Shown here one piece after another: positions 36,690-46,200 of a stretch of 64,000 nucleotides of DNA; the first letter of the stretch is position 1, and each line of letters starts with the position of its first letter. A program made the translations under genes and the position numbers. The notes beneath the pieces were generated by a model. It was not told the origin of the DNA and searched no databases. It saw only the letters and a list, made by a program, of their open reading frames with translations. The DNA comes from Pokkaliibacter plantistimulans (lineage in GTDB: Bacteria > Pseudomonadota > Gammaproteobacteria > Pseudomonadales > Balneatricaceae). The stretch lies in contig NZ_CP177354.1 of NCBI RefSeq assembly GCF_046844695.1, forward strand, positions 4,030,001 to 4,094,000, given 5' to 3'.

Positions 36690-36851
36690 AACAGGCTGTT
36701 GAAAAACGTTATCGAGGCCGCCGAGACAAGGAAATACCCCGAGGGCACAAGAAACAGGCGAAAAAGCGGAGTTTAGTGAACTAAATGAGCATTTTGAGCC
36801 TGTTTTTGACGTGGTATTCGGCAACGCAGATAGATTTTCAACGACCTGCTA
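36690..36851. repeat. MITE-like inverted-repeat element
   Basis: 162 bases with imperfect terminal inverted repeats: TAACAGGCTGTTGAAAA at 36690 and, on the other strand from 36851, TAGCAGGTCGTTGAAAA. The inside has further dyads, AAACAGGC/GCCTGTTT and TTTAGT-GA-ACTAAA. No coding capacity. The right end supplies the TAG stop codon (36849-36851) of the DUF1272 gene. Partial relatives of its interior appear near 6495, and of its end near 16766. Confidence 0.75.
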
Positions 36852-37097
36852 GTGCTCTGCCATACAGCCCTGCGGCTTCACCACCCGCCGTGTGGAGGCG
36901 GGCGAGCTGAGCAGCTTCTCTGGCGAGCGGCGTGGGCGGGCAACCAGCTCTCCACCGCAATTGGGGCAGCGCCCCTGAAGTACCTGATCGGCACAGTCTT
37001 TACAGTAGGTGCACTCGAAGGAGCAGATGCGCGCGTCGGCGCTGTCGCCCGGTAAATCCCTGTCACAACATTCGCAGCTGGGCCGTAGTTCAAGCAT
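36849..37097 (-). CDS. DUF1272 domain protein, probable zinc-binding
   Basis: 82 residues. Matches the DUF1272 pattern: MLELRPSCECCDRDLP, ICSFECTYCKDCAD, GRCPNCGGELV. Eight or more Cys residues in CxxC-type pairs make a RING/zinc-ribbon-like metal site likely. Members are usually ~60-80 residues; the tail after RRSPE is variable, and its stop codon comes from the end of a repeat element, so the C-terminus may have been reshaped by that insertion. Encoded 15 bases after the MFS permease gene stop in the same direction, hence probably cotranscribed. Confidence 0.9.
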   Translation of the reverse strand: MLELRPSCECCDRDLPGDSADARICSFECTYCKDCADQVLQGRCPNCGGELVARPRRSPEKLLSSPASTRRVVKPQGCMAEH

Positions 37098-37112
37098 GGT
37101 GTTACACCTCCG

Positions 37113-38294
37113 TTATTCAGCGACTTCGGCGGTAGCCTGTCGCTGGGTACTCCATTGAATCAGGCTCAGGATCAGCAACCCGACGATCAGGAAAGGAATC
37201 ATCCAGACATTGACGCCATACCAGCCCAGGGTATTCTGCAACCAGCCGGATGCCAGAGACGCCACAGCAACCACGCTGAACACCAGAAATTCGTTGCAGG
37301 CCTGCGCCCGGGCTTTTTCTTCCGGACGATAGCACTCCGTCAGATAGCGGGTAGCGCCGATAAACATCAGATTCCAGCCGATGCCCAGCAGTACCAGTGC
37401 GGCGGTGAAGTGCACGATGGCCTGTCCCTGCAGGTTAAGACACACCGCAGCCAGCAGAAACAGCGCACCATACATCATCATGGGCAGCACGCCGTAGCGA
37501 TCCATCAGCCGGCCAGTGAAGAACGATGGCGCGAACATGGCGAGAATATGCCACTGGATCACCTGTGCCGACTGATCGAAGGAAAAGTCGCACACCTGCA
37601 TGGCCAGTGGCGTGGCCGTCATCACCAGTACCATCACGCCATAGCTGATCATGCCCGACAGCACCGCAGCCAGATAACGAGGCTGACGTAACAGCTGGGC
37701 AGTGGTACGCCCGCTACTGGTCGCACCAGTCTGCCCTTCCGGAACGCTGACCAGACTGAGCAGCACCAGGGCCAGAACGTATAACAGCATCAGGCCAACA
37801 AAGGCGCCTTCAAAGCCTTCGCCCGGCCACCATCTGCGGCTGACGATGGCCAGCCCCGGCCCGAGAAAGGCGGCGAGAATGCCGCTGCCCATGACCATCG
37901 ACACCGCCTTGTTGCGCATCGCCTCGTCGCAGACTTCCATCACCGCAAAGCGGTAAAGGGTGCCAAAGCCAATACCTATGCCGATCAGGAAGGTCGACAG
38001 GCAATAGAGAGCAAACTGCTGGGTATAAAGTGCGGCCACCGCCAGCACAGCACCGACGATGCCAACAACATTGCCGAGCATAAAACCGCGTTTGCGACCG
38101 ATACGCGCCATGATCAGCGAGGCCGGAATGGTCGTCATCATCAGCCCGATAAACTGTACCGCGACGGGTAAGGTGATCAGTGCCGGGGTGTCAGTCAGAC
38201 TTTTGCCCACCAGCGCATTGACGGCCACCAGCAGAATATTGCCGGTGGTCAGCAGTGCCTGACATAAGGCCAGCAGATAGACATTACGATTCAT
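37113..38294 (-). CDS. MFS transporter
   Basis: 393 residues, twelve predicted membrane helices from the start at 38294 (MNRNVYLLALCQALL); GGAGA lies upstream though somewhat distant. A longer frame to 38423 would run into the regulator gene and was rejected. Loop 2-3 motif ARIGRKRGFMLG is present. No substrate signature; family members of this type are putative drug or metabolite exporters. It lies between the DUF1272 gene and a GlxA-type regulator, all on the minus strand, so the regulator may control it. Confidence 0.88.
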   Translation of the reverse strand: MNRNVYLLALCQALLTTGNILLVAVNALVGKSLTDTPALITLPVAVQFIGLMMTTIPASLIMARIGRKRGFMLGNVVGIVGAVLAVAALYTQQFALYCLSTFLIGIGIGFGTLYRFAVMEVCDEAMRNKAVSMVMGSGILAAFLGPGLAIVSRRWWPGEGFEGAFVGLMLLYVLALVLLSLVSVPEGQTGATSSGRTTAQLLRQPRYLAAVLSGMISYGVMVLVMTATPLAMQVCDFSFDQSAQVIQWHILAMFAPSFFTGRLMDRYGVLPMMMYGALFLLAAVCLNLQGQAIVHFTAALVLLGIGWNLMFIGATRYLTECYRPEEKARAQACNEFLVFSVVAVASLASGWLQNTLGWYGVNVWMIPFLIVGLLILSLIQWSTQRQATAEVAE

Positions 38295-38314
38295 GATTGT
38301 GTGATCTCTCCTGA

Positions 38315-39289
38315 TCAGGACGCCGCGACAAACTGAGGGAAGCGCTGACGATATTCGGAAGGGCTGATACCCATATGACGAACGAAGGTGCGACGCAGAT
38401 GTTCCGCGCTGGTGAAGCCGCATTGCAGGGCCAGCGGCTGCAGCCCGGTGTCGGAAGCGCTCAGTAAGCGCCGTGCCCGCTCTACCCGAATGCGCTCGAT
38501 ATAGCGGGCAGGAGAAACGCCCAGTTGAGCATGGAACAGACGGTGCAGGTGGCGTGGTGTCACCTCGACCCGCTCAGCCAGCTGCTCAACCGTCAGCCCG
38601 TCGGCAGAATGCTGCTGGATACAGGCCACCGCTCGCCCCAGCACGCCCTGCTGGCTCTCGGGTTGAAGTTGCAGATGTTCGCTGAACTGCGACTGTCCCC
38701 CGGGGCGTTTCATAAAAACCACCAGCTCCCGCGCCACAGCATTGGCCAGCGCCGCGCCGTGATCTTCCTCAAGCAGCGCCAGTGCCAGATCAATCCCCGC
38801 CGTGACTCCTGCTGAGCTGCACAGACGCCCGTCACGCACATAGATCGCATCCTCTTCGACCTGAAGAGAGGGATAACGCTGCCGTAGCTGATCACAGTGG
38901 CGCCAGTGAGTCACCACCCGTTTCCCCGTACTGACGCCCGCGGCAGCCAGCAGGAAGGCGCCGGTACAGACCGAGCCGACACGTCGCACCTGCGTACTCA
39001 GCTGACGAAGCTCACTCAGTAGTGCCTCATTGCCGGCCTGGGCATGCACTCCGAACCCTCCTGCCACCAGCAGGGTATCAGGCAGGTGCTGATGCAGATC
39101 AGACAGGGCCGTATCGGCCAGTAGCTGAATCCCTGCATTGGTACGCACAGGCCCGGCCTCCAGACCGACAATCTGCAAGGCATACAACGACTGCCCTGCT
39201 TCAGCATTGGCACTGGCAAACACCTGCATTGGCCCCACCACATCGAGACTCTGGCAGTCCGCAAAGGCCAGCATGGCAATGGTTCTCAC
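38315..39289 (-). CDS. GlxA-type AraC-family transcriptional regulator
   Basis: 324 residues, GTG start with GGAGACGAAT upstream. N-terminal DJ-1/PfpI-like domain (FADCQSLDVVGPMQVFASAN; nucleophile-elbow-like CTGAFLLAAAG) is followed by two HTH motifs of AraC type (VEQLAERVEVTPRHLHRLF; CGFTSAEHLRRTF). Members such as GlxA or CdhR sense small metabolites. Only 20 bases separate its stop from the MFS permease start, so the two are likely one transcript and the permease probably a target. Confidence 0.92.
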   Translation of the reverse strand: MRTIAMLAFADCQSLDVVGPMQVFASANAEAGQSLYALQIVGLEAGPVRTNAGIQLLADTALSDLHQHLPDTLLVAGGFGVHAQAGNEALLSELRQLSTQVRRVGSVCTGAFLLAAAGVSTGKRVVTHWRHCDQLRQRYPSLQVEEDAIYVRDGRLCSSAGVTAGIDLALALLEEDHGAALANAVARELVVFMKRPGGQSQFSEHLQLQPESQQGVLGRAVACIQQHSADGLTVEQLAERVEVTPRHLHRLFHAQLGVSPARYIERIRVERARRLLSASDTGLQPLALQCGFTSAEHLRRTFVRHMGISPSEYRQRFPQFVAAS

Positions 39290-39891
39290 ATTCGTCTCCT
39301 GTCTCTGTCCAGTTGCGGGTCAGGTTTACCTGCAGGGGATCCACTATGCGATGGCCGCAACAAGTCCACAATGACCAATATCCGGCAATTTCGGACATTC
39401 ATGTTCACGTCTTCAGAACAGAACATAGGCATTCCCTATGAATGCTATGCGATCAATTCATTTAGATAAAAATCAGGGCAGCACTAGACTGGCCCTCATG
39501 ACAACGGTGCTCACGGCTGCTGTCGTTCTGAAAGCGATATCCCCTTTTCAGATCCGGTCTGGTAACCCGCGGCGGGTGGCAACCCCACGTCATCGCCAGA
39601 CTGGATCTGCTCTCTTCTGCCAAATGCTCCTCATTCCATGCCAACTTGCAGTTGCTCGGTAGTCAGCTTTCAGACTAAATATTCTTCATAACAGATGATT
39701 TCTCTGAGTTGGAATGAGTTATCCAACTATTAGCAAACAAAAGTCATCTTAATCAGCAAATTCAGCTATTACTGATACAAAACAGTGATAAGGAAATGGA
39801 GGGTTGCCAAGCACGCACTGTGCCTCTAGTTTCTATGGCTGACTTTGCGTTACGACACTCACGTGTTAGTTAAGAGAGATTCTGAAGCTTA
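39290..39891. other. Intergenic region of 600 bases
   Basis: Separates divergent glxA-type and binding-protein genes. Holds a large stem-loop (separate entry) and A/T-rich sequence from 39660 onward. A 74-codon frame at 39438-39662 runs through the stem-loop and has no recognisable features; it is not called. Confidence 0.5.
39549..39609. ncRNA. Possible structured RNA or DNA cruciform element
   Basis: CAGATCCGGTCTGG (39549-39562) pairs with CCAGACTGGATCTG (39596-39609) at 13 of 14 positions. The 33-base loop contains further complementarity (ACCCG/CGGGT; GGGT/ACCC). This could be a small RNA, a leader element or a REP-like DNA element; direction cannot be told. No known riboswitch class was recognised. 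Confidence 0.35.
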
Positions 39892-40746
39892 ATGACCTCC
39901 CTGCGCCGTACCGTCCTGTTTGCAACTTTGCTGTTCGCAACACTTCAGGGTTGGAGCACCTTATCTCAAGCTGACCTGCCCGCCCACCCCACTCCCAGCA
40001 GCCACGGCACCGTCGTTCTCAGCGGTCATGAAGACTACGCACCCTTTATGTGGCGCAACGAAGACAAGATCAGTGGTATGGCCATTACTGCCATGCAGGA
40101 AGTCTTCCGCCGACTGGGGCTGAAAACTGAATCACGCTACGTGGGCCCGTGGAAACGGGTACTGAAGGAACTGGAGGAAGGCAATATCGATGTGCTGGTG
40201 GCGGCGTATCTGACCGACGACCGCAAGGAGTACGCCAACTTTACCTCGGTCCCCATCAGTGCCGACCCCACTTCGGTGTTTGTCTACAAGGACCGGGAGT
40301 TTCCTTTCAGCCGCTGGGAGGACTTGATCGGCAAACGCTTTGTCGAGATTTACGGCGAAAGCCAGGGCCAGGAGTTTGACCGCTGGCGTCTGGCCAACGC
40401 ACAGGTACGCTATGTCACCCGCCGTATCGAGAGTTTCAAATTGCTGGAGTCTGGCCGGGTAGATGCGCTGGTGACCAGCTATTACACGGGCACCAATGCG
40501 GTGGCCAGACTGGGCTACAAGGGCCTGATCGTACCGCTACCCACCCCTGTCACCATGGTCTATCTGTACGCAGCCATCTCCAAGAAGTCGCCTTATGCCA
40601 GCCTGCTACCGCAGATCAACCAACAGCTAAAAGCCATGCACGATGACGGCACACTGGCGCGAATGATTGAGGACGCGCAGCTGGACTACGATCACAACTT
40701 TCTGAACAACATCAATCAGCGCGCCAATCGCGGTATGCAGCAATAA
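39892..40746 (+). CDS. Periplasmic solute-binding protein (extracellular family 3)
   Basis: 284 residues with a signal peptide (cleavage after SQA, about residue 27). Family 3 pattern: YAPFMWRNEDKISGMAITAMQEVFRRLG, LEEGNIDVLVAAYLTDDR, and IGKRFVEIYGES. Many such proteins serve amino-acid ABC importers, but no permease or ATPase gene is adjacent; orphan members also act in signalling. Ligand unknown. Convergent with the lipoprotein gene. Confidence 0.88.
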   Translation: MTSLRRTVLFATLLFATLQGWSTLSQADLPAHPTPSSHGTVVLSGHEDYAPFMWRNEDKISGMAITAMQEVFRRLGLKTESRYVGPWKRVLKELEEGNIDVLVAAYLTDDRKEYANFTSVPISADPTSVFVYKDREFPFSRWEDLIGKRFVEIYGESQGQEFDRWRLANAQVRYVTRRIESFKLLESGRVDALVTSYYTGTNAVARLGYKGLIVPLPTPVTMVYLYAAISKKSPYASLLPQINQQLKAMHDDGTLARMIEDAQLDYDHNFLNNINQRANRGMQQ

Positions 40747-40752
40747 ACGTGA

Positions 40753-40783
40753 GCCCATTGGCGGCGACGCCTGCCAGTGGGCC
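40753..40783. terminator. Hairpin between convergent genes
   Basis: GCCCATTGGC near 40753 pairs with GCCAGTGGGC ending near 40782 (one mismatch), with inner GGCG/CGCC possibilities. No clear T-run; probably shared by the two convergent genes. Confidence 0.4.
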
Positions 40784-40791
40784 ATCATCAC

Positions 40792-41220
40792 TTATTGAAC
40801 CTCACTATGCTTGGCCAGCAGCCAGCCTTGCTGCTCTTTGACGAATTCCACTTTTTCCTGCTTGGGTACACGCTGACCTTTGACGAAGCTACCGTACTGC
40901 ATCTGCAAGGTGACCAGATTGGCTCCGGCGCCAAGGGCCCCCAGCACATCCTTGCTGGCGTTATTTGCCAGCCCCTTGCGCAGCTCTTCCATACTTTGCT
41001 GAAACACCAGATCGTAGCTGACATCAGCACTGTAGCTGGTATCGGTCGACTCGATCTCTTTCACCACCTTCACATTCTCGATGCTAAACAGGTCACCCTG
41101 ATGATTGGCAACCAGCTCCTGCTGCAAGGCCTGACCAATAGCATCCGATGACGGCGCGGAAGAACAGCCCACCAGCAGCAGTGACAGGCCAAAGGCAGCC
41201 AAAGTCGTTTTTATACTCAT
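40792..41220 (-). CDS. Small lipoprotein
   Basis: 142 residues. Lipobox LLVGC at about 15-19 gives lipid attachment at Cys 19; residues SS follow, so outer-membrane sorting is likely. Start at 41220 chosen for the signal peptide and CAGGGA upstream; the longer frame to 41313 is rejected. The mature part resembles small stand-alone proteins with a cystatin/NTF2-like alpha-beta pattern (DLFSIENVKVVKEIE ... YDLVFQQSM ... EFVKEQQGWLLAK). Role unknown. Confidence 0.82.
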   Translation of the reverse strand: MSIKTTLAAFGLSLLLVGCSSAPSSDAIGQALQQELVANHQGDLFSIENVKVVKEIESTDTSYSADVSYDLVFQQSMEELRKGLANNASKDVLGALGAGANLVTLQMQYGSFVKGQRVPKQEKVEFVKEQQGWLLAKHSEVQ

Positions 41221-41384
41221 AGATCCCTGCTCGTATCTGATTAGTCCACCGCATACTAGACGGCACAGCTCGATGGGTGCAAGGCAGAGGAGAGGAAGAA
41301 AGCCGGGTGGCAACGGTGAAGAATGAAAAGTGAAAGGCCCATACGGATACCTTCCACCGCATCACAGTGCTATTTCTTAGCCCC

Positions 41385-41978
41385 TCAGGCCGTCTGCACC
41401 CTGGCCCAGATGGGCGGGCGGTGATAGCGCCCTACGACAGAGCTCATAAACAGAAATGCCACCAGTGAATACAACACCTGTGCTGGTTCAAACACAAAGA
41501 AGGCCACCGACACAATCAGGATGTCGCCGACCAGCGTGGTCTTGCCCGCATGAATGCCAAAACGGCGCTCCAGATACATGGCCAGAATGTTCAGTCCGCC
41601 CAGCGAGGACTGGTGACGGAACAGAATAATCAGGCCAAACCCCACCAGCATCCCACCAAGCACGGCGGCAAACACAGGCTCGGTAATGTTGAAGTCCAGA
41701 TAACGACGCATCAGCTCTGACAACAGTGACAGCAGGCTGACACTGATAAAGGTACGCACAGTGAAAGCGCGCCCCATGCAACGAATGGCCAGCAGATAAA
41801 ACGGCAGATTGAGGATAAAGAACAGTTGACCGAAGCTCAGCGTGCTCAGATGCTGCACAATCAGCCCCATACCCGCTGTACCGCTGATCAGGAGATGGGA
41901 GGAGTTGAGCAGATGAATGCCCAGTGCAACCAGAAGACAACCTTCCAGAATGGAAAGCCAACGATGGGTGATGATCAT
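41385..41978 (-). CDS. YitT-family membrane protein
   Basis: 197 residues with five predicted membrane helices. Family signatures: SHLLISGTAGMGLIVQHL and GGMLVGFGLIILFRHQSSLGGLNILAMYL, the Gly-rich loop typical of YitT/DUF161 proteins, but without the C-terminal DUF2179 domain found in long members. The start at 41978 has GGGAG upstream. Function in this family is unknown. A complete IS481-type element is inserted about 115 bases upstream and may have altered its promoter. Confidence 0.85.
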   Translation of the reverse strand: MIITHRWLSILEGCLLVALGIHLLNSSHLLISGTAGMGLIVQHLSTLSFGQLFFILNLPFYLLAIRCMGRAFTVRTFISVSLLSLLSELMRRYLDFNITEPVFAAVLGGMLVGFGLIILFRHQSSLGGLNILAMYLERRFGIHAGKTTLVGDILIVSVAFFVFEPAQVLYSLVAFLFMSSVVGRYHRPPIWARVQTA

Positions 41979-42087
41979 TTTCAACAACTCCCCGCTTGTG
42001 GCGGATTGAAGCGATAACAGGAAGCAGCCTTCAGCTCTTGTGGAGCCTGTTGCTGCGAAGTGGGCCACAGAGAAATGTCCCGGTGCA

Positions 42088-42093
42088 CCTAGC
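42088..42093. repeat. Target-site duplication, left copy
   Basis: CCTAGC, repeated at 43119-43124. Fits the N-CTAG-N target of IS481-type elements. Confidence 0.85.
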
Positions 42094-43118
42094 TGTGATT
42101 TCTCATTAGGTTGTTCATTCGGGGCGTATCCGGAGAATTGGAGGCGCGACCCAACCCAACACACCGAGACCCCGAATGAACAACCATAAACATGCCCGAT
42201 TAACCGTTCACGGTCGAGCCCTGCTCGTCAAACGCATTGTCGAAGTCGGCTTACGCCCCGAAGAAGCGGCGCAGGCCGCTGGGGTCAGTGTACGCACTGC
42301 CTACAAATGGCTCAGGCGCTACCGCGAAGAGGGGGAGCCCGGTCTTCACAACCGCTCGTCCCGGCCCCATCGCAGCCCACGCGCCATTCCTGCACAAACA
42401 CAGGAACTCATCGTCGAGCAACGCCGTGCCCGGCACTCGTATCGCCAGATCAGCGCCCACCTGAAGGTGGGATGCAGTACGGTGGCGCGCCTGCTCAAGC
42501 GGCGGGGGCTCAACCGGCTGGCCAATCTTGAGCCCGCCGCCCCTGTCATCCGGTACGAATATCCCGTGCCCGGCGGCTTGCTGCATCTGGATATCAAGAA
42601 GCTCGGCCGCTTCCTTCGCCCTGGCCATCGCGTAACAGGCAACCGACGACAGGACTCGCCCGGCGCCGGCTGGGAATACGTCCATGTGGCCATCGATGAT
42701 CATTCCCGCATTGGCTTCAGCTCAATCCATCCCGACGAAACCGGCAAAAGTGCGTGCCATGCTCTGTTACAGGCGGTGCGCTATTATCGGCGCCTCGGCA
42801 TTCGCTTCGTGCGCGTGCTGACAGACAATGGCGCGTGCTATCGATCCCGGCGCTTCCGTCGGCTGTGCACACGTTTGAACCTCCGCCATTATCGAACCAA
42901 GCCTTATACGCCACGCACGAATGGCAAGGCGGAGCGTTTTATCCAGACGGCGCTGCGTGAGTGGGCTTATGCCCGCTCCTATGAATCCTCAGAGCAGCGC
43001 GCTGCCCATTTGCCGCTGTGGCTTCATCAGTACAACTGGCATCGTCCTCATGCCAGCTTGCATTATCAGCCTCCTGTCAGCCGGCTTCCTCTACTGAACA
43101 ACGTGGTGGGTTTACACA
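42094..43118 (+). mobile_element. IS481-family insertion sequence, complete
   Basis: 1025 bases bounded by TGTG ... CACA. The termini read TGTGATTTCTCATTAGG then GTTGTTCA on the left and TGTGTAAACCCACCAC then GTTGTTCA on the right (reversed), i.e. TGTG at positions 1-4 and GTTGTTCA at 17-24 in both. Flanked by a 6-base duplication CCTAGC. Intact transposase, exact duplication and intact ends suggest a recent, probably active insertion. Confidence 0.88.
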
Positions 43119-43123
43119 CCTAG
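42176..43123 (+). CDS. IS481-family transposase
   Basis: 315 residues. N-terminal HTH (RPEEAAQAAGVSVRTAYKWL), a second HTH-like segment (YRQISAHLKVGCSTVARLL), then the RNase H-like DDE core: first Asp in LLHLDIKKLG, second Asp in VLTDNGACY, and Glu in TNGKAERFIQ, followed by YNWHRPHASL, a family hallmark. All catalytic residues are present. The element itself has no stop codon for this frame: the TAG at 43121-43123 lies in the right target duplication. Confidence 0.93.
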   Translation: MNNHKHARLTVHGRALLVKRIVEVGLRPEEAAQAAGVSVRTAYKWLRRYREEGEPGLHNRSSRPHRSPRAIPAQTQELIVEQRRARHSYRQISAHLKVGCSTVARLLKRRGLNRLANLEPAAPVIRYEYPVPGGLLHLDIKKLGRFLRPGHRVTGNRRQDSPGAGWEYVHVAIDDHSRIGFSSIHPDETGKSACHALLQAVRYYRRLGIRFVRVLTDNGACYRSRRFRRLCTRLNLRHYRTKPYTPRTNGKAERFIQTALREWAYARSYESSEQRAAHLPLWLHQYNWHRPHASLHYQPPVSRLPLLNNVVGLHT

Positions 43124-43124
43124 C
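43119..43124. repeat. Target-site duplication, right copy
   Basis: CCTAGC, identical to 42088-42093. Contains the transposase stop codon. Confidence 0.85.
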
Positions 43125-43298
43125 CCTGAGAAAGCACATTCCATGCCAGTCAGCAGACCGGCCTCAGAGCGCGAAAAACGGTCGCCATTATCCATAAAGC
43201 CGATGAAAAATGCACCACGAGGTGATCATTATTTAAAACACGCACATTTTCAGTGCTGTGAGAAAACACGAGGGATGACGGGTAGCAGTAAACGCCTG

Positions 43299-46200
43299 TC
43301 AGGAGACCTCACGCTCGCCACCCGTGGCGTTAAACAGCGGTTTCACCTGCACCTCGGCAATACGGCCAGGCAGCAGCTTCTGTAACGACTGATAGAGCAT
43401 GGTGAGGCTGACCGGTTTCGGCAGAAAATCATCCATCCCGCAGGCCATACACTGTTGGCGCTCAGACTCCAGTACCCCGGCTGTCAGGGCAATGATAGGT
43501 ATTTTCAGCTGCAGTTGCCGGCGAATCGCCCGCGTTGCGGTAAAGCCATCCATCACTGGCATCTGCACATCCATCAGGATTACATCAAAATCCGCACCCG
43601 GCAGCTGCAGCCGGTCAACCGCCTCCTGACCGTGCTGCGCGATATCCACCTCAACCCCCAGACGTGCCAGCAGACGTGAAGCGACTTTCTGATTGACCAC
43701 ATTATCTTCCACCAGCAGACAGCGAGCGGCCCGCCTGACAGGCTCTGCACTGCTCTCTGTGCTGATCTCTGCGCGGCGATGTGCCTGTTCAGTACCCGGA
43801 GAGACCTCCTGTCTCGTCTCCATTTCACGTTGTTGCGGCAACCGCAGCTCACTGCCCGGCTCCGGTGGGATACCAGACGATGCTCCGCGCAATAGCGCAG
43901 CGCGCAGCGCATGGCGCAATTTGTTCGGTGTTATCGGGGAACACAGGTTGTAGCTCTGGCTGAAGGCCAGTGCACCTTCACCCGACCAGTGACGACCCGC
44001 CCGGCTCAGCACAATCACAGGCAATTGTTTCAGCTCAGGTAAACGCTGCAGACAGTCTGCCACGCTGTCGACGGCGAAACGGCTATCGATCAGCAGGGTA
44101 TCGTAGTCTAAAGGGTCAATTTGCTGCTCGATGGTATCCAGCGCTTCAAGCCCATGTCGCTCCAGACGCCAGCCAAGGCGCTGACTGATAGAGCCCAGAC
44201 TGCTGACCAGCCATGGGCCGGGTGAAAGCAACAGCAAGCGCCGAGCCTCTCCACTGGCCTTACAGGGTTCAGCAAAGACCACTGGTAAGCGCACGTTAAA
44301 ACAGCTGCCTTTATCAGGCTCGCTGGTAAAGGTCAGGCTTCCGCCCATCAGTTCCACCAGACGCTTACTGATCACCAGACCCAGCCCGGTGCCACCAAAA
44401 CGTCGCGTCATAGAGTTATCGGCCTGATTGAAGGGCACGAACAAGCGCCTCTGTTGCTCGACGGTCATGCCTATGCCGGTATCACGCACCGTACAGACCA
44501 GCCATGACTTGCCGCTGTGGTCCATATCGAAGCTCAGGGACAGGCATACCTCGCCTTCCAGCGTGAACTTGATGGCATTGCTGCACAGATTCATCAGCAC
44601 CTGCTTGAGGCGTAAACCGTCGCAGAACACCTTGCCCGGCACTGAGGGCTGCACCTCAATCAGCAGCTCAAGATGCTTGTCGGCACTGTTGATGGACATC
44701 ACCGACGCCACTGTATCGATTACCTCATCCAGATCGACATGGGACGGTGCCAGCTCCAGCCGTTCTGCCTCGATCTTGGAGAAGTCGAGAATATCGTTGA
44801 GGATGGCCAGCAGTGCCTGCCCGGAGGCAGCGATCATCTGCAGCGCTTCTTTCTGCTCATCATTGACTGGTGAGTTCATCATCAACTGCGCCATGCCCAG
44901 CACTGCGTTCAACGGTGTACGGATTTCATGGCTCATGTTAGCCAGGAACAGGCTCTTGGCGCGGTTGGCCGACTCAGCCTGATCGCGTGCAGCCAGTAGC
45001 TCCTGCTGAGTCTGCTTTAGGGAAGAGATATCGTTGGCGATGCTGAGGTAACCGGTCAGCTGGCCGGACGCGTCAAAAATACCGGTGGTCGCCACCACCA
45101 CTGCCAGCGGCTGGCCGTCACTTCGAATATAGGTCCACTCATTGACGTCGCTACCACCTTCATTGCGGGCCCGCGCCGTCAGCACCTCCATGCCCCGAAT
45201 GGGATAGCCCAGCTCACGCTCCAGTCGACGGCTGCGCTCGGCAAACTCTTCCGGCCGGTGAAAGACCGCTGGCGTCAGCTTGTCGACCACCATGTCGCCG
45301 CGATAACCCAGCATCCGCTCGGCGCCGGTATTGAACAGCGTGATGGTACCCGACAGATCCGTCGCAATGATCGAAACCTGAGTGGCCGCGTTGATGACTC
45401 CCTGCAGCTGTGCTCGCGCACTGAGCAATGCCAGCTCGATCTGTTTGCTGGCGGTCACATCGATATTGACCCCAAACAGCCGGAAGACCTTACCCTGGCT
45501 GTCCAGCTCAGCATTGGCACTGTCGACGATCCAGCGAATCTGGCCATCCGGCCATAACACCCGATATTCCATGCGGTAGCTTTTTTTCGCCGCTACCGCC
45601 TCCATTACGGTTTCCTGCGCCCGGTCGCGATCTTCAGGATGGATGCTCTGCAACCATAGTTCATGAGTGGGGTTGAGGCTCATGTCCCTGACACCAAACA
45701 TGCGATAGATACTTTCTGCCCACCAACCGACGTTAGTGTCGACCCGCCACTCCCAGGCCCCCGCGTTGACCGTATCCAGCGCCAGCTTCAAGCGGTGATC
45801 CTGCTCCATCAGCTTGCGTTCAGCCCTGCTGCGCTCTGTCACATCCCAGTTGACACCGACCATACGCACCGCGGTGCCACCGGCATCAAACAGGGCCAGG
45901 CTGTTGGCATGCAGCGTCCTGATCGATCCATCAAGCAGACGAATGCGGAATTCGCTATCAAAGTCAGTACCCGTAGCAAGGCAATGCTGTAAGTGAGCTT
46001 CTGTCGCAGGCAGGTCTTCCGGCAAAACAAAGGAGCGCCAGAAGTCATAGTCCAGCTTCTGCCCGCAGTCATCTACACCGTACAGGTGATACATAAACTC
46101 ATCCCAAACCACCTCGTTGCTATGCAGATCAAAATCCCACACGCCCAGCTTCATGGATCGTTGTGCAAGCTCGAATCGCTCCTTGAGATGCTTGATGTGC

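Noticed and set aside
39438..39662. 74-codon frame between the GlxA-type regulator and the binding protein
   Set aside because: Runs through a strong stem-loop and has no family signature.
42092..43138. Alternative IS boundaries ending at 43138 (TGTGCTTTCTCA match on the right)
   Set aside because: The 6-base CCTAGC duplication and aligned GTTGTTCA blocks favour 42094-43118; the other match may be coincidental or a trace of an older element.
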